Positions 19,764 through 28,111 of a stretch of 64,000 nt of DNA are shown piece after piece. The position numbers were made by a program, and so were the translations under genes. The notes below the pieces were generated by a model. It ran no database searches and was not told where the DNA came from. It saw nothing but the letters and a program-made list of their open reading frames with translations. The stretch is from Chloroflexota bacterium (GTDB lineage: Bacteria; Chloroflexota; Dehalococcoidia; DSTF01; RBG-16-68-14), in assembly GCA_003228685.1 (NCBI GenBank), contig QIFC01000117.1:1-64000 (forward strand). The letters are read 5' to 3'. Position 1 is the first letter of the stretch. The number at the start of each line of letters is the position of its first letter.

Positions 19764-20186
19764 ATGGCCACACCTTCAAGAACCCTCCTCTCCGAACTGC
19801 CAGCTGACCACGAGTTCTCTCCGCCGCCGTTCGACCTGACGCGCGAATACCTCGACGCCTACGTGTCCGCGACCCGGGACACCAGCACGGTCTATCATGA
19901 GGCCGGACTCGCGCCGCCGTTGGCGGTCGCGGCGAGGGCGCTCGGCGCGCTGCTGGCCGTGGTAGAGCTGCCTTCCGGCAGCCTGCACACCGGCCAGGAA
20001 ATCGAGATGCGAGCCGGCGTGCCGACGTCGGCGAAGCTGACGCTGTCCGGCAGAATCGCGCAGCGCTCTAAGCGCGCCGGCCTGATCATCACGGTGCTAC
20101 AGTTCGACGTGACCGTGGACAATGAAACGGAGCCCGCCCTGACGGGCCGCACGACCGTGCTGATGCCGCAGGAGAGCCGGGCGTGA
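19764..20186 (+). CDS. FAS1-type dehydratase, MaoC-like hotdog subunit (HadA-like)
   Basis: The 140-residue protein has the N-terminal hotdog of two-subunit (R)-specific 3-hydroxyacyl dehydratases (FREYLDAYVSATRD-like start, PPLAVAARALGAL, LPSGSLHTGQEIEM). It lacks the catalytic Asp/His hydratase motif that its downstream partner has, as expected of the substrate-binding half. ATG at 19764 is chosen over 19707, which would overlap the HxlR gene. It overlaps the partner by four bases (GTGA), so a heterodimer is likely, as in mycobacterial HadAB. Confidence 0.75.
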   Translation: MATPSRTLLSELPADHEFSPPPFDLTREYLDAYVSATRDTSTVYHEAGLAPPLAVAARALGALLAVVELPSGSLHTGQEIEMRAGVPTSAKLTLSGRIAQRSKRAGLIITVLQFDVTVDNETEPALTGRTTVLMPQESRA

Positions 20187-20572
20187 CGGCGCCAGCGGTT
20201 GCGTCCGTCACCAAGCAGCTCAGTCGGGAGCAGGTGAGCGAATACGCCGATGCGTCCGATGACCACAACCCGATCCATATCGACGAGGCGTTCGCCGCGG
20301 CGTCGCCCCTTGGGGGGACGATCGCGCACGGGATGCTGGTGCTGGCCACGATCTCTGAGATGATGGGAGCATCGCTGGGAGAGGCGTGGCTGAAGGGTGG
20401 CCGACTGAAGATCCGGTTCAAAGCGCCGGCCAAGACGGCGGACACAGTCACGGCGAGCGCCACGGCCCAGAAAAGCGCCGACGTCGAGGTCTTCCGATAT
20501 GCGGTCGAGTGTAGGAACCAGAATGGCGAGGTATTGATCAGCGGCACGGCGCAGGTACCTGCCAGTGGGTGA
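20183..20572 (+). CDS. MaoC-family (R)-hydratase subunit (HadB-like)
   Basis: The 129-residue hotdog protein has the hydratase signature SDDHNPIHIDEAFA with the catalytic Asp and His, followed by LGGTIAHGMLVLATISEMMG. It adds or removes water at a 2-enoyl/3-hydroxyacyl-CoA. The start is GTG at 20183, four bases inside the preceding gene. It overlaps the next gene by eight bases. Pairing with the preceding non-catalytic hotdog suggests an obligate heterodimer. Confidence 0.85.
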   Translation: MTAPAVASVTKQLSREQVSEYADASDDHNPIHIDEAFAAASPLGGTIAHGMLVLATISEMMGASLGEAWLKGGRLKIRFKAPAKTADTVTASATAQKSADVEVFRYAVECRNQNGEVLISGTAQVPASG

Positions 20573-21017
20573 CGAGAGGCCGTCCGGAGGTAAGCTCTGT
20601 TTCGCGTGCGGCGAAGCGAACCCGCGGGGCCTCCACATGCACTTCATCATGGAAGGGGACCGGGCGATTGCGGACTTTAGCATCCCCGACTACCTGCAGG
20701 GCTTCCCGGGCCAGGCGCATGGCGGAGCCGTTTCGACCATGCTGGACGAGGCGATGGGATGGGCCTGCTATGGCCAGGGCATCCTGGCGATGACGGCGAG
20801 ATTCACTGTGCGCTTCCGCGACAGCGTGCCGCTGGGTGAGATGCTTGCGGTTTCGGGTTGGATAACCCGGGACAGGGGCAGGTTCGTTCAGTTGAAGTCG
20901 GAATGCCGCACGGCCGATGGTGTGCTACTGGCGGAGGCTGAGGGAACGTTCGCGAGGATACAGGGTAAACAGGCCGAAACGCTACGGCGGAACTACGAAG
21001 CCGCGACGTCTGGCTGA
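20565..21017 (+). CDS. PaaI-type hotdog thioesterase
   Basis: The 150-residue protein has the acyl-CoA thioesterase pattern: an N-terminal CFACGEANPRGL, then GQAHGGAVSTMLDEAMGWA, where HGG and the Asp-Glu pair form the active site of 4HBT/PaaI enzymes, and MTARFTVRFRDSVPLGE. It hydrolyses an acyl-CoA; the chain type is unknown. The start is GTG at 20565 within the preceding gene. Its 3' end overlaps the convergent methyltransferase gene by 25 bp. Confidence 0.82.
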   Translation: MGDERPSGGKLCFACGEANPRGLHMHFIMEGDRAIADFSIPDYLQGFPGQAHGGAVSTMLDEAMGWACYGQGILAMTARFTVRFRDSVPLGEMLAVSGWITRDRGRFVQLKSECRTADGVLLAEAEGTFARIQGKQAETLRRNYEAATSG

Positions 21018-21790
21018 GGCGCGGGACGCCAGACTGACACGATCACGTCGCTGAGCGCCGGCCTGCCGTAGGCGATGTGGTCGGCGGCGTGGAGGAGACG
21101 CGTGGCGATGCTCTGGGGGAGCCGGCGAAGCAGATGGCCCCACCCATACAGCATCGTGAGCAGAGCGACACCGTATGCCTCCTCCAGCACGAGACTATCG
21201 CCTCCCAGCGTCTTTACGAGCGGCCAGTCGCCTTTGAACGTGTGGTCGGGTGGGATGTTCCAGCAAGGCCAGTCGGCGCAGTGATGGAGCCGGGTTGCCT
21301 TCGCCAGCGGGTGGAGCCTGCGACCCAACTTGCAGGCGAGACCTTCGAAGTTGTTGAGCGAGATGACCACGCGCCCCGTGGGCTTGACGATTCGAGCCGC
21401 CTCGCTCATGAACGCGTGGCGGTCGGTGAAGTGGTCGAGGGCAGCCTGGCAGTAGACGACGTCGAGCGAGCCGTCTGCGAACGGGAGGCGTTCGCCGATG
21501 GCGCGGACGAGCTTGATCGAAGCTCGCGCGTCGTCGCCCGTCATCTGCGACATGCCGAGCATGTGCGCTGAGGGGTCGACGGCCCAGGCTTCCCATCCCA
21601 TGTTCGCAAGCCGCACAAGCTCCTTGGACGCGCCGGAACCGACATCGAGCACGCGGCCTTTGGGCAGCGCGGCGACGGTCTCAACGGTGGCGTCCGTCAT
21701 GCGGTTCCAGAGAAAGTCCAGGTCCGGCAGGATCTCGCCGGTCATGACGTGGTCGAACTGGTAATCGGTGTCTACTTGGTGGAGCGTCAT
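20993..21790 (-). CDS. SAM-dependent methyltransferase (class I)
   Basis: The 265-residue protein has SAM-binding motif I VLDVGSGASKELVRLA near residue 47, a motif IV-like VVYCQAALDHF, and a conserved RIVKPTGRVVISLNNFEGL. The C-terminal third (LGGDSLVLEEAYGVALLTMLYGWGHLL, ending VIVSVWRP) is shared with the methyltransferases at 40206-41003 and 41000-41845, which makes it a paralogue of the pair in the glycan cluster. The acceptor is unknown; a lipid or surface sugar is plausible. It overlaps the convergent thioesterase gene. Confidence 0.82.
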   Translation of the reverse strand: MTLHQVDTDYQFDHVMTGEILPDLDFLWNRMTDATVETVAALPKGRVLDVGSGASKELVRLANMGWEAWAVDPSAHMLGMSQMTGDDARASIKLVRAIGERLPFADGSLDVVYCQAALDHFTDRHAFMSEAARIVKPTGRVVISLNNFEGLACKLGRRLHPLAKATRLHHCADWPCWNIPPDHTFKGDWPLVKTLGGDSLVLEEAYGVALLTMLYGWGHLLRRLPQSIATRLLHAADHIAYGRPALSDVIVSVWRPAPQPDVAAS

Positions 21791-21800
21791 ACGTTGAGAT

Positions 21801-22904
21801 CTACGATGGGAGCAGCTCGGCGGCGTTCAACTCGAGGAGCGCGGCGCTGTTGCGCTCGATGTTCGCTGTGAACAGCGCGAGGCCGCGCTCGTTTGCGACA
21901 TCGAGCGTGCCGAGCGCGATCACCGTGTAGAGCCAGCAAAAGAGCGAGGAGATGCGGTAGTCCTCCCAGCACTCGTCGTAGCTGTAGTTCTTGACGCCGC
22001 GTTCGACGAGGATGTCGTGGTACATCCGCAGGAGGTCCCCTTCGCGTGCTTTGCGTTCGGCCGACGGCAATGAGCCGTCCATGAAGTAGGCAAAGTCGAA
22101 CGTGCCGCGGCCGATGCTCATGATTTGCCAGTCGATGACGGTCAGCGGTGCGCCGCCGTCAGGCGTGGCGAAGAAGAGGTTGTCGGGCCGGTAGTCGCCA
22201 TGGCTGATCGTCAGCGGCGGCTTGGCCATCTCGTCCAGGATGGCGGTGATTTGCTGGCCAAACCGCTCGCCGATGTCTAAGATCTCCGCTGGTATGTTCG
22301 GCCCGAAGTTCTCGACGAAGGGGCCCCAGGCCTGCTGATAAGCCTGCTGAGAGGCGCCCGCGCGGACGGGGTGGTTCATCGACCACAGCCAGTCGAGTTC
22401 CTGAAGGCGCGGGTGCTCCCACCATGCAGCGTGGAACTTTGCCAGCTCGCGGACCGCCAGCTCCGACTGAGCGGAGGTGAGCCCTGCGATCTGGTCGGCA
22501 ACTTGGGCGGGCGCGAGGTCCTGGAGTAGGAGGATAAAGTCGCCCGAATCGAGGTCGACGTCGCCGTAGTACAGCTTGGGGGTGGTTAGCTCGACTTCGC
22601 TGGCGATCTGCTGATAGAAGCGCGTTTCGATCTCGTAGAAACGGAAGACCTCGGCGATTTCGCGATTATCGGGGGCCGCAGCGGGGAACTTGGCGATGAT
22701 CGAAGCCGGAGCGCCCTCTTCCGCCCGGTCGTACGTAGGCGTGATCTTGGCGAGCTGGCCCATGAAACCAACGCCTGCGGCGATATCGCCTTCGAACTTG
22801 AGGGACGTGACGCTGGCGTCGCTGATCGTCCCGCTGCTGCGGAGGGCCTTGGTGAGCCACTCAGCGGTCACTTCGCTTGATGCTGGGATATTGAGGTCGG
22901 ACAA
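21801..22904 (-). CDS. Aminoglycoside-phosphotransferase-fold kinase
   Basis: The 367-residue protein has the APH/choline-kinase catalytic loop ISHGDYRPDNLFF near residue 235 and the metal-binding LTVIDWQIMSIGRG that follows. The N-terminal part has the Lys region SIIAKFP. The EcKinase-like/APH family phosphorylates small hydroxyl substrates, and members near acyl-CoA genes are often acyl-CoA dehydrogenase-associated. It is not adjacent to an obvious resistance cassette, so antibiotic resistance is unlikely. It lies downstream of the SDR gene with a 37-bp gap on the same strand. Confidence 0.8.
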   Translation of the reverse strand: MSDLNIPASSEVTAEWLTKALRSSGTISDASVTSLKFEGDIAAGVGFMGQLAKITPTYDRAEEGAPASIIAKFPAAAPDNREIAEVFRFYEIETRFYQQIASEVELTTPKLYYGDVDLDSGDFILLLQDLAPAQVADQIAGLTSAQSELAVRELAKFHAAWWEHPRLQELDWLWSMNHPVRAGASQQAYQQAWGPFVENFGPNIPAEILDIGERFGQQITAILDEMAKPPLTISHGDYRPDNLFFATPDGGAPLTVIDWQIMSIGRGTFDFAYFMDGSLPSAERKAREGDLLRMYHDILVERGVKNYSYDECWEDYRISSLFCWLYTVIALGTLDVANERGLALFTANIERNSAALLELNAAELLPS

Positions 22905-22941
22905 ACAGGTTCTCTCCCGGCTGACCTAAGCGGGTCAGCTG

Positions 22942-23688
22942 TTAGTACATGTACATCCCGCCGTTGGGGTTGAGTTGCTGTCCGGTGATCCAGTCGCCTT
23001 CGGTGACGAGATAGCGAATGAACGTCGCAACCTCTTCCGGACGGCCGAACCGGCCGAGCGGAATCTTGGCGATCAGGGCATCCTTTACTTCGTCGCTGAG
23101 GGCCAGCACCATGTCGGTCTCGATGAAGCCGGGGCACATGGCGTTCACGGTAATGTTGTAGCGGGCCAGCTCTTGGGCAGCGGACTTGGTGAACGCGACC
23201 AGGCCTGCCTTGGCGGCGGCGTAGTTTGACTGACCGACGTTGCCCATCTGGCCGATGATGCTGGACATGTTGATGATGCGGCCGTAACTGCGTTCAATCA
23301 TGTGGGGAATGACGGCGTTGGTGCAGTAGAAGGCGGAGTTGAGGTCTGTGTTGATGACCTCCTGCCACTCGTCGGCGGACATGCGGCGGATGGTGCGGTC
23401 GCGGTTGACGCCGGCGTTGTTGACAAGGATATCGATGCGCTCGTACTCCTCGACTGTTATTTCGACGAGCTTTTGGACGTCGTCGGGATGGCCGACGCCC
23501 GCGCGCACGGCGATCGCTTGTGAGCCATCGGCGGTGATCTCCTTAACGAGCGCGTCGGCCTCGTCCTTGCTCTGGAAGTAGTTGACGACGACCGAGGCGC
23601 CGTGATCCGCGAGTTCTTTGGCGACGGCGCGCCCAATACCGCGCGACGCTCCCGTGACGATTGCTACCTGTCCATCTAGCCGTTCCAT
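22942..23688 (-). CDS. SDR oxidoreductase, acetoacetyl-CoA/3-oxoacyl reductase type
   Basis: The 248-residue protein has the short-chain dehydrogenase signatures: TGASRGIG near residue 13, NNAGVNRD, the catalytic Ser in MSSIIGQMG, and YAAAK with the catalytic Tyr and Lys. The C-terminal NPNGGMYMY is like that of PhaB/FabG enzymes, which reduce acetoacetyl-CoA or 3-oxoacyl thioesters with NADPH. ATG at 23688 has AGGAGGCGAC before it; an upstream in-frame start at 23730 is rejected. With MaoC and CCR it would fill the reductase step of the ethylmalonyl-CoA route. Confidence 0.85.
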   Translation of the reverse strand: MERLDGQVAIVTGASRGIGRAVAKELADHGASVVVNYFQSKDEADALVKEITADGSQAIAVRAGVGHPDDVQKLVEITVEEYERIDILVNNAGVNRDRTIRRMSADEWQEVINTDLNSAFYCTNAVIPHMIERSYGRIINMSSIIGQMGNVGQSNYAAAKAGLVAFTKSAAQELARYNITVNAMCPGFIETDMVLALSDEVKDALIAKIPLGRFGRPEEVATFIRYLVTEGDWITGQQLNPNGGMYMY

Positions 23689-23813
23689 GCGTCGCCTCCT
23701 TCGGTATCGAATGATAAAGATGTCCGCCAAGCTGCTCCGCAGCCGGGCGGGTAAGTGCCCGCCTGGCGGGCGTCCTAGTCTAGCACGTGGTTCGGGTTCT
23801 TCCCAGGCGTTGG

Positions 23814-25442
23814 TTAGAACGAGAGCGCCGCGCCCTCAGCGCGTACGTCCGAAGCGCCGACGAGCGTGCCGTCCGCGTGCCGGCCGACCAGCTGCGCACG
23901 GCAGAGCGTCGTCTCCCAGTCGGCGCCGCGCACGACAGTGTGGCCGCGCCGCTCCAGGTCCTCGAACGTGGCGTCAGGGAAGCGGGCTTCGAGCGCGAGA
24001 TCGCCGGGGCCGGTGAGGACCCACTTGGGGGCGTTGATGGCCGCCTGAGGGTTGAGGTTGAAGTCTACGAGACCGGTGATGATTTGGAGATTGACCTGGA
24101 CCTGGTAGTCGGCGCCCGGCGTCCCACCGGCATACGTTGGGCCGCCCTCACGCTCTAGCAGCCAGGTGTTGAGCGTGTGGTTCGCTCGCATGCCGGGCCG
24201 GACGACGTTCGGGCTGCTGGGGTCGACTGAGAATCCGTACATGCGGTCGTTCAACATGACGCCGGTGCCGGGCACGAGCACGGCCGCACCCCAGGGCTGG
24301 AACGTGCTCTGGATGAACTTCACGAGGTTGCCATCGCCGTCGGCCGTCGCGAAGGAGGTGGTGTCGCCGCCGTGCGTGGCGATCGCGGGCCGGCCGTCGC
24401 CGATGCGCTCGCGCTGTTCGGCGGCGTACGCCTTGGAGAGCAGGCGCTCGATGGGCACGTCGACCGCTTCGGGATCGCCCGCGTAGGCGATCTTGTCGTA
24501 GAAGGCGAGGCGAAGCGCTTCGGCGCCGCGATGGACGTACTCCGGCGCGACTGGGGAGCCGTCCGGATCGTAGCCTTCGACGATGTTGAGGGCTTCCAGC
24601 GTGATGAAGCCCTGGGACGGGAGCGGCTGCTCGTAGACGGTCCAATCGCGATAGCTGATCTTGAGCGGTTCCCCCCAAACGGCCTGGTCTTGCTCGAAGT
24701 CATTGGCGTCGAGCTTGCTGCCGCCGGCCTGGAGGCAGTCGATGATGCGCTTGCCGATCTCGCCGCTGTAGAAGGCGTCACGCCTGCCGGAAGCGATCGC
24801 CTCTAGCGTGCGCGCCAGGTCAGGCTGCTTGAGCAACGCTCCTTGCGCGGGCGGGCCGTCCGAGAGATAGACATCCGCGCAGCCAGCGTCTGCACGGAGG
24901 GTCTTCTCATAGCCAGCGATGGCGCGGGCGAGGCCCCTGGTGACCGCGAAGCCCTCCCGAGCAAGGCCAACGGCGGGCGCGAGTAGGTCCGCCATGGGAA
25001 TAGAGGCGAGGCGTTCGTGCACGGCACACCAGGCGTCGACCATGCCGGGCACGGCTACCGCGGTCGCGCCGCGCATGGGGACGCCGTCCGGGTAGTCGCC
25101 GGGCGAGGCGTTGTGAGATGCGCGTCCGCCCGCGTTGACGGCGAGCGTCTCGCCCTTGGACGTGCGGATCATTGCGAACGCATCGCCGCCGAGATGGTTG
25201 CTGTAAGGCTGCACGACGACCATGACGGCCGACGTTGCGATGGCGGCGTCGATGGCGTTGCCGCCTTGGCGCATGACGTCGAGTCCGGCGAGCGTGGCGA
25301 GGTGGTGGGCGCTGGCCACGACGCCCCCGCGGCCAAACACGGGGCCGGTAGCGGGTATGCGGAGGCTTGCGGCAGCGCCCGCTCGCGCGCCGGCGGGCGG
25401 CAGGCCTTCCATGCGTAGCTGGGGGTTGGTTGACTCGGGCAC
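23814..25442 (-). CDS. ggt: Gamma-glutamyltransferase family Ntn hydrolase
   Basis: The 542-residue protein shows the GGT fold: AVASAHHLATLAGLDVMRQGGNAIDAA-like start, PYSNHLGGDAF, and GGDTTSFATADGDGNLV, where autocleavage before the Thr would free the small-subunit nucleophile. GTGVMLNDRM and GTPGADYQVQVNLQI are also conserved. It has no N-terminal signal peptide that I can see, so it may be cytoplasmic, like the acylase-type members. It hydrolyses or transfers gamma-glutamyl groups, or acts as a cephalosporin-acylase-like amidase. It lies 15 bp after the mutase gene on the same strand. Confidence 0.88.
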   Translation of the reverse strand: MPESTNPQLRMEGLPPAGARAGAAASLRIPATGPVFGRGGVVASAHHLATLAGLDVMRQGGNAIDAAIATSAVMVVVQPYSNHLGGDAFAMIRTSKGETLAVNAGGRASHNASPGDYPDGVPMRGATAVAVPGMVDAWCAVHERLASIPMADLLAPAVGLAREGFAVTRGLARAIAGYEKTLRADAGCADVYLSDGPPAQGALLKQPDLARTLEAIASGRRDAFYSGEIGKRIIDCLQAGGSKLDANDFEQDQAVWGEPLKISYRDWTVYEQPLPSQGFITLEALNIVEGYDPDGSPVAPEYVHRGAEALRLAFYDKIAYAGDPEAVDVPIERLLSKAYAAEQRERIGDGRPAIATHGGDTTSFATADGDGNLVKFIQSTFQPWGAAVLVPGTGVMLNDRMYGFSVDPSSPNVVRPGMRANHTLNTWLLEREGGPTYAGGTPGADYQVQVNLQIITGLVDFNLNPQAAINAPKWVLTGPGDLALEARFPDATFEDLERRGHTVVRGADWETTLCRAQLVGRHADGTLVGASDVRAEGAALSF

Positions 25443-25457
25443 GGACGTGGCCGCGAC

Positions 25458-27143
25458 CTAGACGGCCGTGGCGGCCCGGTATTCCCCGAAGACTGTTCGC
25501 AATTCGCCGCAGATCTCGCCCAAGGTCGCGTAGGCCTTAACGGCGTCGAGGATCGAAGGCATGAGGTTGCCGTCGCCCGAGGCCGTCTCTCGCAGTTCGG
25601 CGAGGGCCGCCTCTGCCGCGGCGGAGTTACGCTCCTTGCGCAGCGCGGTCAGACGCTGGAGCTGGGTGTCGGCAACTTCTGTGTTGACGCGGAAGATCGT
25701 CTGGGGCGCTTCCTCGTCGTTTTGGAACTTGTTCACGCCGACGACGACCCGGCGGCCGGCTTCGATCTCCTGCTGCTGGCGGACGGCGGCTTCCTGGATC
25801 TCCTGCTGCATGTAGCCGGACTCGATGGCGGCGACGGCGCCGCCCATGTCTTCGACCTTGTCGAGCAACTCCTGGGCGGCGGCCTCGATCTCGTCCGTCA
25901 GTTTCTCGACGAAGTACGAGCCTGCGAACGGGTCGACTGTGTCGGTGACGCCGGTCTCGTAGGCGATGAGCTGTTGCGTGCGGAGCGCGGTGCGCTGCGC
26001 GTCCTCAGTCGGGATCGCGAGCGCTTCGTCGTAGCAGGAGAGCGCAAGCGATTGGACACCGCCGAGGATCGACGCCAGCCCCTGCAGAGAGGCGCGCACG
26101 ATGTTGTTCTCGGGCTGCTGGGCGGTCAGCGTCGCGCCCCCCGTCTGGACGTGCGTGCGCAGCAGCCACGCCTTCGGGTCGGTGGCGCCGAAGCGCTCCT
26201 TCATGAGCCGCGCCCACATGCGGCGGAGCGCACGGTACTTGGCGACCTCCTCAAAGAAGTTGTTGGAGGTGTTGAAGATCCAAGAGATGCGCGGCGCGAC
26301 CTCGTCGACTCCGACATCGCGGGCCGTGCAGGCCTCGATGTACTCGATGGCGTTCGCGAAGGCGAAGGCGATCTCTTGCGCGGCCGTGGAGCCGGCGTCG
26401 CGGATGTGATAGCCGCTGACGCTGATGGGGTTGAACTTCGGCGCGTTGCGGGCCGTATAGGTGAGCAGGTCGGCCGCGAGGCGGAGCGACGCGCGGGGCG
26501 GGTAGATGTAGGTGCCGCGCGCCACATACTCCTTGAGGACGTCGTTCTGAGCCGTGCCCATGATGTCGCCGGAGGCGACGCCCTGCTTTTCGGCGACGGC
26601 GATGTACATCGCGACGAGGATGGGGGCGGGCGCGTTGATCGTCATCGACGTGCTGACCTTGTCGAGCGGGATGCCTTCGAACATCGTCTCCATGTCGCGG
26701 AGCGAGTCGATGGCGACGCCGACCTGACCTACCTCGGCGTGGGCGCGCTCGTCGTCTGAGTCGTAGCCGATCTGTGTAGGCAGGTCGAACGCTACCGAGA
26801 GGCCGCTCTGGCCCTGCGACAGCAGGAACTTGAAGCGCTCGTTGGACTCCGACGCGCTGCCGAAGCCGGCGTACTGGCGCATGCTCCAGAGGCGGCCGCG
26901 ATACATGGTGGCCTGGACGCCTCGCGTGAAGGGGTACTCGCCGGGATAGCCGACATCCTTGTCGTAATCGACATCCGCGACATCCTCGGGCGTGTAGAGG
27001 CGCTCGACGGGGCCAGTACTGGTCTCGAACTCGGCGTCGCGTTCGCCGAAGCGCTCGAGCGCGGGCTTGAGCGTCTGCTCCTCCCACGTTTCGCGAGATG
27101 CGCCGCTACGAGATGCGCCGTTGCTGCCGTTCGTATCAGGCAT
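25458..27143 (-). CDS. Methylmalonyl-CoA mutase-type large subunit
   Basis: The 561-residue protein is the TIM-barrel substrate-binding subunit of a B12-dependent acyl-CoA mutase. It shows [35 protein letters not shown], the [10 protein letters not shown] strand and [10 protein letters not shown]. The FDLPTQ.GYDSD form points to methylmalonyl-CoA rather than isobutyryl-CoA mutases; ethylmalonyl-CoA mutase is possible next to CCR. The C-terminal B12-binding domain is absent, as in split-subunit enzymes, and no small subunit gene is in the window. Upstream lies a 63-bp maoC remnant and then the cassette region. Confidence 0.9.
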   Translation of the reverse strand: MPDTNGSNGASRSGASRETWEEQTLKPALERFGERDAEFETSTGPVERLYTPEDVADVDYDKDVGYPGEYPFTRGVQATMYRGRLWSMRQYAGFGSASESNERFKFLLSQGQSGLSVAFDLPTQIGYDSDDERAHAEVGQVGVAIDSLRDMETMFEGIPLDKVSTSMTINAPAPILVAMYIAVAEKQGVASGDIMGTAQNDVLKEYVARGTYIYPPRASLRLAADLLTYTARNAPKFNPISVSGYHIRDAGSTAAQEIAFAFANAIEYIEACTARDVGVDEVAPRISWIFNTSNNFFEEVAKYRALRRMWARLMKERFGATDPKAWLLRTHVQTGGATLTAQQPENNIVRASLQGLASILGGVQSLALSCYDEALAIPTEDAQRTALRTQQLIAYETGVTDTVDPFAGSYFVEKLTDEIEAAAQELLDKVEDMGGAVAAIESGYMQQEIQEAAVRQQQEIEAGRRVVVGVNKFQNDEEAPQTIFRVNTEVADTQLQRLTALRKERNSAAAEAALAELRETASGDGNLMPSILDAVKAYATLGEICGELRTVFGEYRAATAV

Positions 27144-27168
27144 GGGGGAAGTATAGCGGACGGCGGGA

Positions 27169-27231
27169 TCACTCCTTCGCGTCTAGGAGGACCGTCGCTT
27201 CGCCGGTGAGGACGGAGGCGCCGTCCTGGTT
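27169..27231 (-). pseudogene. 3'-terminal remnant of maoC (fragment A)
   Basis: The last 20 codons and the stop of a maoC gene are present. They differ from the 27674-28096 copy by about one base over the central 54 bp and from the intact copy at 29164 by about three. Identity breaks at 27231. It lies directly upstream of the mutase gene, which suggests that an intact maoC once preceded the mutase and was split or replaced by inserted DNA. Confidence 0.85.
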
Positions 27232-27308
27232 GGTGCGTCTTGCGGCGAGACATTGACCATACTCAAGGAATCCGGCATTCTGATCGGAGACGGAAGGAGG
27301 GCGGCCTC

Positions 27309-27629
27309 ATGTTGGCAGCCGTAGGCGTCGGACCAATTGGTCCATTCGAAGCGCTCTTATTCTTCGGTGCCATAGTCTGGGTAGTGCCTCTTTGGGTCAT
27401 ATGCGACAAGATCGGTTGGCACCCGGCGCTTTCGCTAATCGCATTCATTCCGCTCGTTGGGGCGATATTCGGGCTGCTAACGGTGTGGGAGGCTCTTGGG
27501 AAGGCACAGCACTCACGGTGGTTAGTCCTAATCCTCCTGATCCCATTGGTTAACCTGATCTTCATCTATTGGCTAGCGTTCAGCACGTGGCCGTCACAGA
27601 CCACTCGCGCGGCCCCTATGACCTACTAG
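27309..27629 (+). CDS. Small three-helix membrane protein, unknown
   Basis: The 106-residue protein has three hydrophobic segments (near residues 13-33, 42-60 and 72-92) and a conserved-looking GWHPALSLIAFIPLVGAIFG stretch. ATG at 27309 follows AAGGAGG by about nine bases. It lies on the opposite strand to its neighbours, between maoC fragment A and maoC copy B, in a stretch of visibly lower GC. It is similar in kind to small membrane proteins with a PrsW or DUF-type core, but I do not recognise it. It is the cargo of the first maoC-bounded cassette. Confidence 0.6.
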   Translation: MLAAVGVGPIGPFEALLFFGAIVWVVPLWVICDKIGWHPALSLIAFIPLVGAIFGLLTVWEALGKAQHSRWLVLILLIPLVNLIFIYWLAFSTWPSQTTRAAPMTY

Positions 27630-27673
27630 GTTGAGTCGGGTCCAGTGACGTGCTGTAGGCCCCGAGGCCTCGC

Positions 27674-28096
27674 CTATTCCTGCGCGTCTAGGAGGACCGT
27701 CGCTTCGCCGGTGAGGACGGAGGTGCCGTCCTGGTTCGAGCACTCTGTCGAGCAGGTGACGAAGCCGCGTTCCATATCGAGCGCCGTCACTTCTAGGTGA
27801 GCTGTGATGGTGTCACCGGGAAAGACGGGGCGGATGAAGCGGAGCGACTGGCTGAGATAGACGACGGTCGCGTGCGGCGCGAGCTTGATGCCGAGCGCGG
27901 CCGAAATGATGCCGGCGCTCTACATGCCGTGGGCGATGCGGCGCTTGAATCGCGTGGTCGCGGCGTAGGCGTCGTCGAGGTGGAGAGGCTGCTCATCGCC
28001 GGTGACGCGAGCAAAGTCGACGATGTCCTGCTCCGAGACTGTCTTCTCGAAGGTGGCAGTGTCGCCGACGCTCACGCCCTGGATGGAGTCGCTCAT
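27674..28096 (-). pseudogene. maoC copy B with in-frame TAG at codon 59
   Basis: This is a full-length copy (141 codons including the stop) of the maoC gene at 29164-29586, roughly 90 percent identical in DNA and mostly differing at silent sites. Codon 59, Leu TTG in the intact copy, is TAG here (27922-27920), right after the active-site stretch RRIAHGM. The rest of the frame is intact to a TAG at 27674, so inactivation looks recent, or the stop may be read through. It lies 15 bp downstream of the gene at 28112-29086. Confidence 0.85.
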
Positions 28097-28111
28097 GCTA
28101 CGTCTCGGCGG

